This document shows, piece by piece, positions 35,085-46,229 of a DNA stretch of 64,000 nucleotides. This DNA comes from Dasypus novemcinctus (lineage: Eukaryota; Chordata; Mammalia; Cingulata; Dasypodidae): positions 8,556,001 through 8,620,000 of the forward strand of contig NC_080699.1 of NCBI RefSeq assembly GCF_030445035.2, given 5' to 3'. A model generated the notes under the pieces. The model searched no databases and was not told the origin of the DNA. It was given only the letters and a program-made list of their open reading frames with translations. The position numbers and the translations under genes were made by a program. How positions within the stretch are numbered: the first letter of the stretch is position 1; each line of letters starts with the position of its first letter.

Positions 35085-35300
35085 GGAGGGAGAGCTGGAC
35101 TGGAACTAGGCTTTCTGGGTTTCACTGTGGTTCTGCCATTTCCTCCTTACGCCAATTTCCAGCAAGTCTCTAACTTCGTCTGAGGCTCAACTTCCACATC
35201 TGTGACCCCGGGGCCCTAACACCTGCCATGTGGTTACCTCAGGAATTAAATGAGACGTGTAGGAAAGGCTCTGGGTATGCCCTCAGGTGAGGCAGCCTCT
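35085..35300. repeat. MIR-type SINE remnant
   Basis: Contains GGGTTTCACTGTGGTTCTGC and a degenerate continuation (CATCTGTGACCCCGGGGCCC). Between MMP8 and the MMP1-type gene. Confidence 0.4.
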
Positions 35301-35817
35301 TGGTGCTCTGGGTGTGATGAAGTGAGGGCCGTGACTGTTCTGTGACTGTGTTCGCAGTGTCGAGAACCCTCTTTTCCAGAAAGAGAAGCGCTTCAAAGTT
35401 AAGCCACCAAGGGATGAAGTAACTTCCACAGCCCTTCCTTTGTGCCCAGGGCCTCCTTACACAGAGTTTAAATGGTTATGTGCAAATTGCACAACCCCCG
35501 TAGCTGAAGCACCGTGCTAAGCTGGCAGCGGCCACGAGCCAGGGAGGGCAACAGGTGAGCACTGGGTCTACACCGCGTCGAGCTCTGTCTTGGATTCGGT
35601 GTCTGTTCTCTCCTTATGCTTCAGGAGGACCCTGGGGAGTGGGCGTTATCTCCCTTTTAGAGACGAGGACATTGTGATGCAGAGATTCAGTCAAACAGTA
35701 CCTTTCCATTTACTCTTCCTAGTAACCCCTTTGTTCCCGAGTGAGGGCAAATTCAGAATCAGGCCATGGCTCTCAGCCGTGGCTTTACATCAGGATGTGC
35801 ATTCAAAATACGGGTAG

Positions 35818-36225
35818 GTGGGAAGCGGGTGTGGCTCAACTGATAGAGCATCTGCCTACAATAAGGAGGTCCAGGGTTCAAACCCAGGGCCTCCTGACCC
35901 GTGTGGAGCTGGCCCATGCGCAGTGCTGCTGTGCGCAAGGAGTGCCCTGCCATGCAGGGGTGTCCCCCACATAGGGGAGCCCCACGTGCAAGGAGCGCGC
36001 CCTGCATAAAAAAAAAAGCACAACCTGCCCAGGAGTGGCGCTGCCCACACAGAGAGCTGACGCAGCAAGATGACACAACAACAACAAAAAAGCGACCTAG
36101 TTTCCCAGTGCCGCATGACAAGAATGCTGGTGGACACAGAAGAACACACAGCAAATGGATACAGAGAGCAGGCAACAGAGGGGAAAGGGGAGAGAAATAA
36201 ATAAAATAAATCTTTAAAAAAAAAC
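35818..36225 (+). repeat. DAS-III-like SINE
   Basis: Complete long form: head GGGAAGCGGGTGTGGCTCAA, box B GGTTCAAACCC, full body, and tail AAATAAATCTTTAAAAAA. Confidence 0.9.
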
Positions 36226-37017
36226 AACTCAGGCGAGTGGGCTCCACTCCAGCTACCAGATGAGACTCTCAGGGGTAGGCTGAGGTATGCCCGTTTTTAG
36301 AAAGCCTCCTGGTGACTCTGAGTTGAGAACCTCTGTTGTGAGAGAGGCTAGAGGATATACAACAGGAAAGCTGGCTCGTTCTCGTCAAATAACCTTGCTT
36401 TTGAATGTCCAAGGTACTGTTGGGTAGCTGAGCAACCGGGACATGTTCCTGAAAGCGTGAAGAGTGCGGTGGAGTCCTCGTTTGCTGGATCTGTGCCCTG
36501 TGAATCTGGGCAGCTCCTTTAAGGCTCTGTGTGGGTGGCCAGTGACCCTCACTCTGCTCTGATGACATGTGCCTTGAATTTTGTCTCAGTGGCCAGTGAG
36601 GGGTGACCTTTGGAGACAAGGCAAGCTGTTGCTTTGGTTCCCAAAAGCTGTTTCTGTGCACTGAAGGTACGTAAGGTTTGCAATGGTTTGCCCCGCAAAA
36701 CAAGAGCCCTGGAGCCCCTAAAGTTGACGGCTCTTCCAGCCATCCCAAGGAGACAGCCTTGCCTGATTCATTCCTTCATTCCTCAGCTATTTATTGATTA
36801 TCTACTACCTGATGGGTACTGCATAGATGCCAGGGACACCAAAAAGGCAAAAGCAGCTACAGTTCTTGTTCTCGAGACGAGCAGAGTTGGGAAGACACAA
36901 ATAGTTAACTGAAAAATGTGAGACAAGTTCTCCAAGGAAAGGAAATGCACTCTCAGAGAGCATATAGCTAAGGCACCGATCAAGAGTAACCTCTAACTCA
37001 GAGCTGAAGCATGAGTA

Positions 37018-37412
37018 CGGAGGAGCAGATGTGGCTCAAGAAACTGAGTGCTTGCCTCTCACTAGGGAGGTCCCAGGTTCGGTTCCTGGTGCATCCTAAA
37101 GAAGACAAACAAACAATGAGCAGATAACAAGCAGACATTGAGCAAAAAAAACACAATGAGCAGACAATGAGCAAAAACAATGAGCAGACAACAAGCAAAT
37201 ACAAATGATCAGGGAGCAGATGTGACTCAAGCAGTTAAGTGCCTGCCTCCCACATGGAAGGTCTTGGGTTTGGTTCCTGGTGCCTCCAAAGAAAAGAAAA
37301 CGACAATGAGCCGACGAGCCAAAAAAAAATAATAAGCAGACAACAAGCGCGAACAACGAGCCAAAAAAAAAGGACATTGAGCAAACAGACGAGGGAGCCA
37401 TGTGGGGAGTGG
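37018..37412 (+). repeat. DAS-type SINE dimer with AATGAGCAGAC-type linkers
   Basis: Two tRNA-like monomers (heads near 37020 and 37213) with box B GGTTCGGTTCC and GGTTTGGTTCC. Each is followed by a low-complexity tail of degenerate AATGAGCAGACAA units; a third, truncated head (GGGAGCCATGTGG) ends it. The tails look like slippage-expanded A-rich linkers. Confidence 0.8.
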
Positions 37413-38359
37413 CAAAAATAAGTAGAAACCAACCAGCTAGGCGACTCAGGAGGGCCAATATGCGAAAATGCCAGGGGTCACATTTTGCATCCCTAGTCCT
37501 GGATCCTCCAAACCTCGAATTAAATGCCTCCTTTGTGACCCCAAAGGCACTTGGCTCGGGGCTGGGTGGTCTGGACTTGGCTGCTTTTGTTTGGTTTGGA
37601 TGATGTCCTTCTCTTCTGCCCACAGTGAGTGGCACTGGGCTTCCAGCCTCTCCTTCCACAGGGATTTCCCCGCCTCTCCCGCCAGGGGACCCTTCTCCCA
37701 CCCGTCCTCCCCTCCCCTCCTCCTGCTCAGCTCAGTTCATTGAAGGATTGGATTTTTGCATTTAAGCAAATAATTGGAAGAATAAAAAGATCTTCATGGA
37801 GAAATACACATCATTTTTCCTACATCGAAAAATAGGAAGGTATAGAAAGTTACGTGTATGTAGCGTCTGATTCCACGTATTATAACGTTTGTGTTTGCAT
37901 CCAAAAAGCCAAAAGGAAGATGCACCAAGCATGGCTACCTCTGGCCAGATGTGGGAGTGGGGTTCAAGGTGACTTTCCCAGGCTCTATCAGAAATGATTG
38001 TTTATTGCTGCTTTTGTTTCTTTTCTGCAATGAGGATTATTTGTCGGGGTTGATGAAAACTCATCTCAGTAAAATTTTTCCAACATCTACAGGGTCTCTG
38101 CTAGATACTATTCTCTTTAGTCTTAATCAGTGATTTACAACTTAGGGTTTTTTGTTGCTGTTGTTTTTCTTTTTGCCAAAAACACCACAAAGAAACACAT
38201 AGGCCCTTGGAGGACAGGGGCTCGTCAAGAGCAGCGCATTCCTTTTCTGATGGTTGTGTAACAAATTACCACCAACTTAAGGCCTGACGAACACAAATGT
38301 GTCACCTTACAGTTCTGTGGGTCGGAAGTCTGACGCGGGTCCTGCTTGGCTACAAAAGT

Positions 38360-38903
38360 CAGGAGAATTGCATCCTGCATCCATGTGGAATCTAAGCCCC
38401 CTCTTGATATAGAAGTGGAGTGGACACAACCATTCTAAGGTCCACAGGATGGAGGAATAGAGTATGGATTAGAGTGGACTTACTGATATTCTATTCATGA
38501 ACTATAGTGATTAGTAATCGAAGAAAATGTGGCATTGGTGTGGAGAAAGTGGCCATGGTGGCTGCTGGGGATAGGGAGTGGGAGGAAGAGATGTGATGTG
38601 GGGGCATTTTCAGAACTTGGAGTTGTCCTGGGTGGTGCTGCAGGGACAGTTACCAGACATTGTACGTCCTCCCATGGCCCACTGGGTGGACTGTGGGAGA
38701 GTGTGGGCTATGGTGTGGACCATTGACCATGAGGTGCAGCGGTGCTCAGAGATGTATTCACCAAATGCAATGAATGTCTCATGATGATGGAGGAGATTGT
38801 TGTTATGGGGGGAGGAGTGGGGTGAGGGGGGTGGGAGGTATATGGGGATCTCATATTTTTTTAATGTAATGTTAAAAAAATAAAGACAAAAAAAAAAAAA
38901 AAA
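38360..38903 (+). mobile_element. L1-type 3' tail with poly(A), sense
   Basis: Starts with GGAGAATTGCATCCTGCATC and ends with AATAAAGAC and an A-run at 38887-38903. The portion at 38360-38500 matches, on the opposite strand, the element at 45190-45360 (shared landmarks: ATGTGGAATCTAAGCCCC, GGAATAGAGTATGGATTAG). It is thus a dispersed family with a poly(A) end, most simply an L1 3' tail. Confidence 0.6.
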
Positions 38904-38976
38904 AGCCAAAGTGTCTTTTCTGAGGCTCTAGGGGGAATTTGTTTCCTTGCCTTTTCCAGCTTCTGGCGGCCAGGCC

Positions 38977-39232
38977 CCTTCCTCCATCTTCCTCCATCTT
39001 CCTGCATCTTCCTGCATCTTCCTGCATCTTCCTGCATCTTCCTGCATCTTCCTGCATTTTCCTCCATCTTCCTCCATCTTCCAGCATCTTCCTCCATCCT
39101 CCTCCATCTTCCTCCATTCTCCTCCATCCTCCTCCATCTTCCACCATCTTCCTCCATCTTTCTCCATCTTCCTTCTCTTCCTCCATCTTCTTCCATCTTC
39201 CTGCATCTTCCTGCATCTTCCTGCATCTTCCA
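38977..39232. repeat. 10-bp satellite (CTTCCTSCAT)n
   Basis: About 26 copies of CTTCCTCCAT or CTTCCTGCAT; the G form is in two blocks (about 39000-39055 and 39195-39230) with the C form between. A pyrimidine-rich strand results. Confidence 0.92.
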
Positions 39233-39485
39233 CATCAGCAGTCCTGCAGCACATCACGCTCTGGGACCCCAGCTGGGAAGGCGGCTGTGCTGAAAGGACC
39301 CCGGTGAGGAGATGGGGCCCACCTGGGTAAACCACTGTGCTCTCCCCATCGCAAGGTCCCTAATCTTGATTCCCTTTGCAAAATTCTTTTGCCATATAAA
39401 GTAACACACTCACAGGTTCTAGAGATTAGGGCATGCCTAGCTTTAGGGACCATTATTCTGCAGTGAGTCTCAACAGGAAGAGATG

Positions 39486-39503
39486 TGTGTGTGTGTGTGT
39501 GTG
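39486..39503. repeat. (TG)n dinucleotide repeat
   Basis: Short TG run of about nine units. Confidence 0.9.
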
Positions 39504-39725
39504 AAAAGAGAGAAACTGCACAGAGAAGGGCACCTCAGGGTCTCTGGGACTATACTTGGTTTGAAAAACCCTCCACGAGATTATGCTCTAGAGCCCCAAG
39601 GAGCGCCTGGACCTTCTCCAGCCTCATCTTGGTTTTTCCATACTAAGAATACACCTTTTGAGTATTTACCAAATGCCTGTCAGGTGCTGTAGAAGTAAGT
39701 GCTTTTACAGTCACTTTCATGTTTA

Positions 39726-39726
39726 C

Positions 39727-39813
<87 letters not shown>
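39726..39813. repeat. (TCTG)n(TCTA)n(TCTG)n tetranucleotide repeat
   Basis: Compound tetranucleotide run: TCTG units, about eight TCTA units, then TCTG units. It abuts a SINE monomer on the right. Confidence 0.95.
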
Positions 39814-39815
<2 letters not shown>

Positions 39816-39901
39816 TTTTTGAGGTACGGGGCTGGGGATTGAACCCAGGACCTCACACGTGGGAAGCCAGTGCTCAACCACTTAGCTCCACTGTCTCCCC
39901 T
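39813..39901 (-). repeat. DAS-type SINE monomer next to a tetranucleotide run
   Basis: A single monomer on the minus strand (plus-strand signature GGGATTGAACCCAGGACCTC) begins directly at the end of the TCTG/TCTA repeat, which probably grew from its tail. Confidence 0.75.
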
Positions 39902-40462
39902 TAAATATTATATATTTTTGAGCATTCACAAACTGAGGATTAGAAGGGTTAAGAGAAAGTCTGAGGTCACTCAGCCAGCAGATGTGAGGTGGAGTTTGGG
40001 ATCCAAATCAAATTTCCTAACTTGGACTCTAGGATTCTTTCCATTAAAGCTCAGCAAAGCCTTAAAAAGACTGGAGTTGATTTTTTTGCCTGAGAGGCTT
40101 CTTTAATTCCAATGCCACACTGAGGTCATTAGAGGGATTCTCTCACGCTACCTTCCTCCACATTCTACAAATGTGGTTTCCTAGTACATGAGGAAAGAAC
40201 ACGGAAGAGTGTGAACTGGCCACGGCGAGGGCGCTCCCAGGCAGCCAGTGTGTCTCCAGCATGTGGAGTAGAAGTCTGGAGACCAGGTTTTACTCAAACG
40301 TGTACAAGCCCTTCGTGTCGCTGCACCTCAATTCCACATCCTAATTGGCCACTTACTGATTGGATCCTGAACAATTCACTTAATGTCCCGAAGTGAATTT
40401 CCTTGTGTGTAAAATGGTGGTGAATGGCACCTACACCACAGGAATGTTGTAAAGACTAAATG

Positions 40463-40890
40463 AGGAAGCAGACTCGGCTCAACCGATAGAGCGTCTGCCT
40501 ACCACATGGGAGGTCCAGGGTTCAAACCCAGGGCCTCCTGACCCGTGTGGTGAGCTGGCCCATGCACAGTGCTGATGTGCGCATGGAGCGCCGTGCCACG
40601 CAAGGGTGCCCCCGCGTAGAGGAGCCCCATGTGCAAGGAGTGTGCCCCATAAGGAGAGTAGCCTCGTGTGAAAAAAGTGCAGCCTGTCCAGGAGTGGCAC
40701 CACACACACGGAGAGCTGATGCAGCAAGATGATGCAACCAAAAAAGAGACACAGATTCCCAGGCTGCTGACAAGAATACAAGCAGACACAGAAGAACACA
40801 CAGCGAATGGACACAGAGAGCAGACAACTGGGGGGAGGGGGGGAGGGGAGAGAAATAAATAAAAAATAAAATCTTTTGAAAAAAAAAGAC
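40463..40890 (+). repeat. DAS-III-like SINE
   Basis: Long form with head GGAAGCAGACTCGGCTCAAC, box B GGTTCAAACCC, full body and an AAATAAATAAAAAATAAAAT tail. Confidence 0.9.
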
Positions 40891-41101
40891 TAAATGAGGA
40901 TATGCACGGACAATGTTGAGCACACATCCTAGCTATGGTGCAAAACAGCAGGTAAGAATTACAGCTCTCTTATAATTGGGCATGAAAGCACCTCACGGGA
41001 GAGACGTGGGTCCTCATGTGATTATGAATGAAAAAGCAATTAATAAATTATAGTGCTGTTCAAAGGGTTTATTTTTTATTCTTAAATAAATATTTGTTTT
41101 T

Positions 41102-41491
41102 ATTTTTATTTCTCTCCCCTTCCTCCCCCCCCTGCTCCCACGCCACCCTGTTGTCTGCTCTCTGTGTCCATTTGCTGTGTGTTCTTCTGTGTCCACTTGC
41201 CTTCTCTGTCAGTGGCACCTGGAATCTGTGTCTCTTTTTGTTGCATCATCTTGCTGCATCACGTCTCCATGTATGCGGCGCCACTCCTGGGCAGCTCTCC
41301 TTTTGGGCACACTACTTGTTCATGGGGCTCCCTTACACGGGGGACACCCCTGCGTGGCAGGGCACTCCTTGCGCGCATCAGCACTGCTCATGGGCCTGCT
41401 CATCACATGGGTCAGGAGGCCCTGGGTTTGAACCCTGGACCTAGCATATAGTAGGCGGATGCTCTATCAGTTGAGTCAAATCTACTTCCCG
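41102..41491 (-). repeat. DAS-III-like SINE with target-site duplication
   Basis: Long form on the minus strand. AAATATTTGTTTTTA (about 41087-41101) and AAATATCTGTTTTTA (41492-41506) flank it, a 15-bp duplication with one mismatch. Confidence 0.88.
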
Positions 41492-42539
41492 AAATATCTG
41501 TTTTTAAATACTCTAGTAACACAGATATACTGCTAATTTGTAAAAACAAACAAACAAAAACCCACAAAACAATTTCAAACAACCAGAAGCACAAAAAGTA
41601 AGTGTGATATCTCCTCAATCTCTAAGGCATCTCATTACCTGCCTCCAGACGTGATAATTATTAATATTTCGATGTGTATCTGTCCAGGTATTTTTCTATG
41701 CCTTAACTTCAAAGGCTAAAGGTTATTAGTTCTAGAAGTAGTTTCCAGGACTATATGGTGGCCCCTGAATAAAACTCAACTTAGAAACTCAAAGGTTAGG
41801 CTGCCATAGGGGAGAGGCAAACAAGGAAATCTTAAGTGTTAAGCTCCTAGCCTCGCCAGTGGCTAGCCTGCCTCTACAAAACCATAGGGGGCGCCAGAGT
41901 CCACTTGGACTCCTGTCAGCTGTCTTTGAAATGGGGAAGAAAATGAGGAGGACTGGCCCAGCGTTCATCACTGGTTACTGGAGAACGGGCATTAGAAACG
42001 CAGCCAAGGCTCATTAAAATAGGTCATTTTCTGTAGGTGAGATTATAGAATGAGGAATTCTGCGGAGCGGCCTAAGAGTGAGCTTTTGTTCTCCATTAGC
42101 AGAAGAGCACCTTCTTAATGTCCTGCTGTGGGCAGCAATTTTAGATGATTTGACGGGGCCGCATCCAGTATTTTCATGCAAGTGGCCATCTCACAACTTA
42201 TTTGAACCTGCTTCAGGCTTGTTCTACATCTTCTTGGGACTGGTCTTAAGGCAACAAGAGAGGGCACCAGCACATGAAACTTTCTCCATTGAGAACATCT
42301 TCTCGAATTCAGAGGATGAGAGACTGGAGTTAGAACTGATAGGGGAGAGGAGCGGGAGCTCCTCAAAGTCCATATTTAGCAACATGTCCCAATTTGCTTT
42401 GGGGCATTGTGCAGAGGGGGAAAGGAACCGTGGCAATGGTTTCTCCTTGTACCTCCTCCACTGCTCCCTGGTTGACCCGCCATCATCTCCTCCCATCCTA
42501 AGAGTGCTTCCAGTCCCTATTCTTGCTCCTCTACAATGT

Positions 42540-42900
42540 AAGCTCAACAAAGCACTTGTTTCTTTGCTTGAAACACCACAGGGGTTCCTGATATTTATTT
42601 TACCCAGAGGGGAAGTGGCAGCCCTTGCAGTGGCTTACAAGGACCTTTCTTATCAGGCCACCTGTCACCCTCTGGCCTCAAGTCCTACCACTCCACTTTC
42701 ATTACTCCCGCAGCCACGCTGGCCCCCTTGCCTTTCTTTGCATACACCAAGCACGCTGTCTCAGGGCCTTTGCACTGGCTGTTACCTCTGTTTGAACCCT
42801 CTTCCTCTGGTATTCACGTGGCCAACTCCTTTTGCTCTGTCAAGTCTTCGCTTATGTGACAGTTTCTGAATAATCCTAACTTAACCATCCTAGTTATACG
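42540..42900. mobile_element. Probable L2 LINE remnant
   Basis: Shows the familiar L2 pattern (CTCAGGGCCTTTGCACTGGC, then TTCGCTTATGTGACAG). The 263-codon open frame at 42078-42869 overlaps it and has no recognisable protein signature. Confidence 0.5.
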
Positions 42901-43000
42901 AGAACGTCAGCCTCCTCCTTGGCATGCTTCATTTCCCTTATCCTGCTACTTTTCCCCATTTTTCATAGCATTTATCATCTTCCTCTAGGTGTTATTTCTT

Positions 43001-43421
43001 TTTTTAAAATTATTATCATTTTTAATTTCTCTCCCCTTCCCCCCACCCACCCTGTTGTCTGTTCTCTGTGTCCATTCACTGTGTTTCTTCTGTGTCCGCT
43101 TGTATTCTTGTCAGTGGTACCAGGAATCTGTATCTCTTTTTGTTGTGTCATCTTGCTGCGTCAGCTCTCCGTGTGTGCAGCGCCACTCCTGGGCAGGCTG
43201 CTCTTTTCTTGCACTGAGTGGCTTTCCTTACAGGGCGCACTCCTTGTGCATGGGGCTCCCCTACGCAGGGGACACCCCTGTGTGGCACGGCACTCCTTGC
43301 ACACAGCAGCACTGCGCATGGGCCAACTCATCACATGGGTCAGGAGTCCCTGGGTTTGAACCCTGGACCTCCCATGTGGTAGGCGGACGCTCTATCTGTT
43401 GAGCCAAATCCGCTTCCCGAT
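43001..43421 (-). repeat. DAS-III-like SINE with target-site duplication
   Basis: Long form on the minus strand, flanked by an exact 12-bp GTGTTATTTCTT at 42989-43000 and 43422-43433. Confidence 0.88.
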
Positions 43422-43749
43422 GTGTTATTTCTTAATTCTATTTACTGTTTATTATCTGTCTCCTCTGAGTAGAAATGTGAGCCTCAGGAGGACAGGTCTC
43501 ACTATGTTGTTTACTACCCCAAACAGGACACCCAGGTAGCAGGTGGTGAATAAGTACTTGTTCAATTAATACACATGGAGTCCGCTTGGGCGGTGAACTG
43601 TTTAGTCAGGTCAACTGTCTTCTTAGAAAGACGGCTGCACCATACGCTGTTATGTATGTACACGCACATCGGCCACAGCCTATTCGTCAATTCCCCCACA
43701 AAGCCGGCGCTGGCTGCTGCAAGTGCCCTGCTCTCCCAAGCTGTTCTCT

Positions 43750-44400
43750 AATGGCTATCCTCCTCCAAGTCGCCTATAAACCGTGGCCAGAGTTAATACC
43801 CAGGAGCGGGATTGCTGGGGTCTAGGGCACCAGCATTCTTACAATAGAGCTAGACTTTGCTTCGAAACAATTGCACCAATTATCACGTCCATCAGCAGTG
43901 AGCGAGTTCATTTTCTCCATGTTCTTACTAGCATTCAATAAAGCAAACCTCTTCCCTCTGTCCTTCTCATGTGTGTAAATTGGCATCTTGTTTACCTTTG
44001 TGTTTCTCTGATGACTAGTAAGATTGCATATCATTTTATCTGCTCTCGGCTACCCAGTTTTCCCCTGCCATTAGCTGCCAACTCATTTTCTTAGCCTGTG
44101 TTTCTATTGGGTTACTTAGCTTTATCAGGTTAAATTGAAGGAATTCCTGGAATGGGCCACATAGTAAACCTTCCTCAGTTTCATATGATGCATACTTCTT
44201 CTCTGTCAGTTTTTCTTTGCTTTTGTTTTTGGTATCGCTCCTTTAGTACACTTATTTAATTTTGATGTAGTTAACCTTATCTCTTATGGTTTGCTCTTGT
44301 GGAGTGTTTTTTGAGATAGGCTTCCCCACCTTAAAGTGGCAAAAATATTCTCCTGTATTTTTTTCACTTAGTTTTATGTTTCACATAGAGGTCGTTAATC
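43750..44400 (-). mobile_element. Probable antisense L1 fragment
   Basis: Diverged sequence with the general pattern of the reverse complement of an old L1, including GGAGCGGGATTGCTGGGGTC and TTTGTGTTTCTCTGATGACT. Boundaries are uncertain. Confidence 0.45.
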
Positions 44401-44479
44401 ATTGGGAGTTTTCATTTGTACATGGTTGCATCAAAGAGGATAGGCTAAATTCTACGGCGATGAAGAGCCCTGTGTCTTT

Positions 44480-44800
44480 TTTTAGCCACCCGAGAAGCCA
44501 CGGGACTGGACTTCTCGCTCGTGCTACTCGTCCATCATGGCTTGGCAGAGGGCTCTGCTCGCTGCGGGCACCCAGGCTCCCAGAGCATTCGGGACCTTGA
44601 AGGCGTGGGTCGTCACGTGGACGGAGAAGAGGTCTGAGCAGTGCTGCACCCACAACTAGACGCTGCAGGCCAGAGGGGCCCCCTCCGCGCCTCCGCTCAC
44701 AGCTCCCCAGCCAGAGCTGGCCTGCGGCCTGCGCCACCGCAGGGAGGCCCAGGAGGTGGACAACTGGAACAAGCGAACACTGAGGCGCTACCACCAACGC
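44480..44800 (+). other. GC-rich patch with short open frame, possible retrocopy
   Basis: A GC-rich island in AT-rich L1-type DNA. An ATG at 44537 opens MAWQRALLAAGTQAPRAFGT and stops after about 40 codons; a later frame reads EVDNWNKRTLRRYHQREAES. It looks like a decayed retrocopy, but I cannot name the parent. Confidence 0.25.
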
Positions 44801-45106
44801 GAGGCGGAATCCTCTTTACTTTTTGCCCTATCACTGTCATATCCTGCTCACTCTTTCCCTCTGTCATGCCAAGGCTGTGTCTGGCTCATTCGCTCCATCA
44901 CTTTCTCCCTCTGCTCCCACATCCGCTCTGCCCTGCTGGTTCCACGGCAGCTTGGTAAGACGGTACTGGGTGAAGCGCTCGCCTTTGCTCTTTGTCAAAA
45001 TTCTTAGCACCTTGTGCACTTTTATTTCTTCATGTGACATTCAGTTAAGTGCCTCAGGAGACGGCATGCTCTTAGTCTTAATCCAGTCCTGTGGTGTGAA
45101 CTCATG

Positions 45107-45850
45107 GTAAATAGGTACCCCCCCTTTGTTAGGTACCCCCCCTTTGTTAGGTACCCACCCCTTTTCCCCCCCACATCAATTATACAATTTCTTCCATTGC
45201 TAGAGTCACAATAGTTCTGTAGTAGAATAGCAGTAAGTCCATCTAATCCATACTCTATTCCTCCATCCTGAGGACCTGGGATGGCGATGTCCACTCCACC
45301 TCTAAATCGAGAGGGGCTTAGATTCCACATGGTTGATGGATGCAATTCTCCTGCTTGCAGCTGTAGGCACTCTTGGCTCCCTGGTGTGGGGGTTGACCAT
45401 CTTCACCTCCCTGTTAGCTGACCTGGGTAAGTCCAACGAACCAGAGGATAGAAATTGCAAGTCTGCTGAGGCTCAGGGCCCACCCTGCACATGGACAGTC
45501 CAGAGCTTCAGGTCTCCTGAGTATTCACCAACCCCAGCACCATCCACAGGTTCAGTAAAAGTGACGGAAGAGGCATGTGTAGAGCGGTCACATCTGAGTC
45601 CAGCTCCATCACACTCAGGAGCACAAATTCCAAAGTAGGGTCCACTGGCAAGGCACTGAACTCCAAAGCCATTTGCCATGGCCGTAGGACCTGGCTGTCT
45701 CCGTAGCCCTCAGGAGCACCACTCCCTGGGGTTGTATCTGCTTTGGCTGACTATGAGATCCTTCTGAGATGTGTGTAAGTGCGACCCCTCTGATGACCTC
45801 CCAATAAATAGGCCCTTTTGAAGACGTTGTTTTTAGTGATGGTGTGGCCA
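45107..45850 (-). mobile_element. L1-type 3' tail, antisense
   Basis: Reverse-orientation relative of the 38360-38903 element, extending further upstream. On the minus strand it contains GGAATAGAGTATGGATTAG and ATGTGGAATCTAAGCCCC in the reverse order expected. Its outer end at 45108-45165 is a small tandem repeat. Confidence 0.55.
45108..45165. repeat. 18-bp tandem repeat
   Basis: AGGTACCCCCCCTTTGTT occurs twice in tandem, followed by a third diverged copy, at the edge of the antisense L1-type tail. Confidence 0.85.
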
Positions 45851-45871
45851 ACTGAAACAGGGTGGTTTCTT

Positions 45872-45955
45872 TTTGTTCAGTTTTTAGGAGGCACCAGGAA
45901 CTGAACCTGGTACCTCAACTGCTTGAGCCACATCCACCCCTTGCCCCCCCCCAGA
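45872..45955 (-). repeat. DAS-type SINE monomer
   Basis: Short monomer (plus-strand signature GGCACCAGGAACTGAACCTG). TGGTTTCTT occurs on both sides, near 45864 and 45957, suggesting a target-site duplication. Confidence 0.7.
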
Positions 45956-46215
45956 ATGGTTTCTTAACCCTACTACTGGAGGTTTAATAAAGAGAAAGCC
46001 ACAGGGAGGAGCTGGAAGCCTAAGTCAGTGGCACCCAGAAGAGAAAGGAGAGGGCATCACCATGTGACAGGAAAGCCAAGGAACCCAGGGACTGCTGGCC
46101 AGAGCTCTGCCAGCCCTGGTGGAAGCCAGCCTCTAGCCTCCAACACTGTAAGCCAGTGAATTCCAGTTGTTTAAACTGACACACTGTGTGGTATTTGTCA
46201 TAAATTCTAGCAAAC
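45956..46215 (+). mobile_element. Possible MaLR-like LTR fossil end
   Basis: Ends with GTTGTTTAAACTGACACACT and AGCAAACTAAGACA, resembling the 3' end of MaLR-type LTRs. Only a fragment is present, and the placement is uncertain. Confidence 0.3.
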
Positions 46216-46229
46216 TAAGACACTTTATA

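Noticed and set aside
35818-35900. tRNA gene
   Set aside because: The box A and box B-like motifs belong to the tRNA-derived head of a SINE, followed by its body and A-rich tail; the same applies to the other SINE heads.
38861-39335. Open frames of up to 135 codons on both strands with EDGGRWRKM-type repeats
   Set aside because: They are produced by the 10-bp satellite (three units make 30 bp, ten codons) and have no start context or homology.
42078-42869. 263-codon open frame
   Set aside because: It overlaps an L2-type remnant, has no recognisable domain and no exon structure. Length alone is not convincing.
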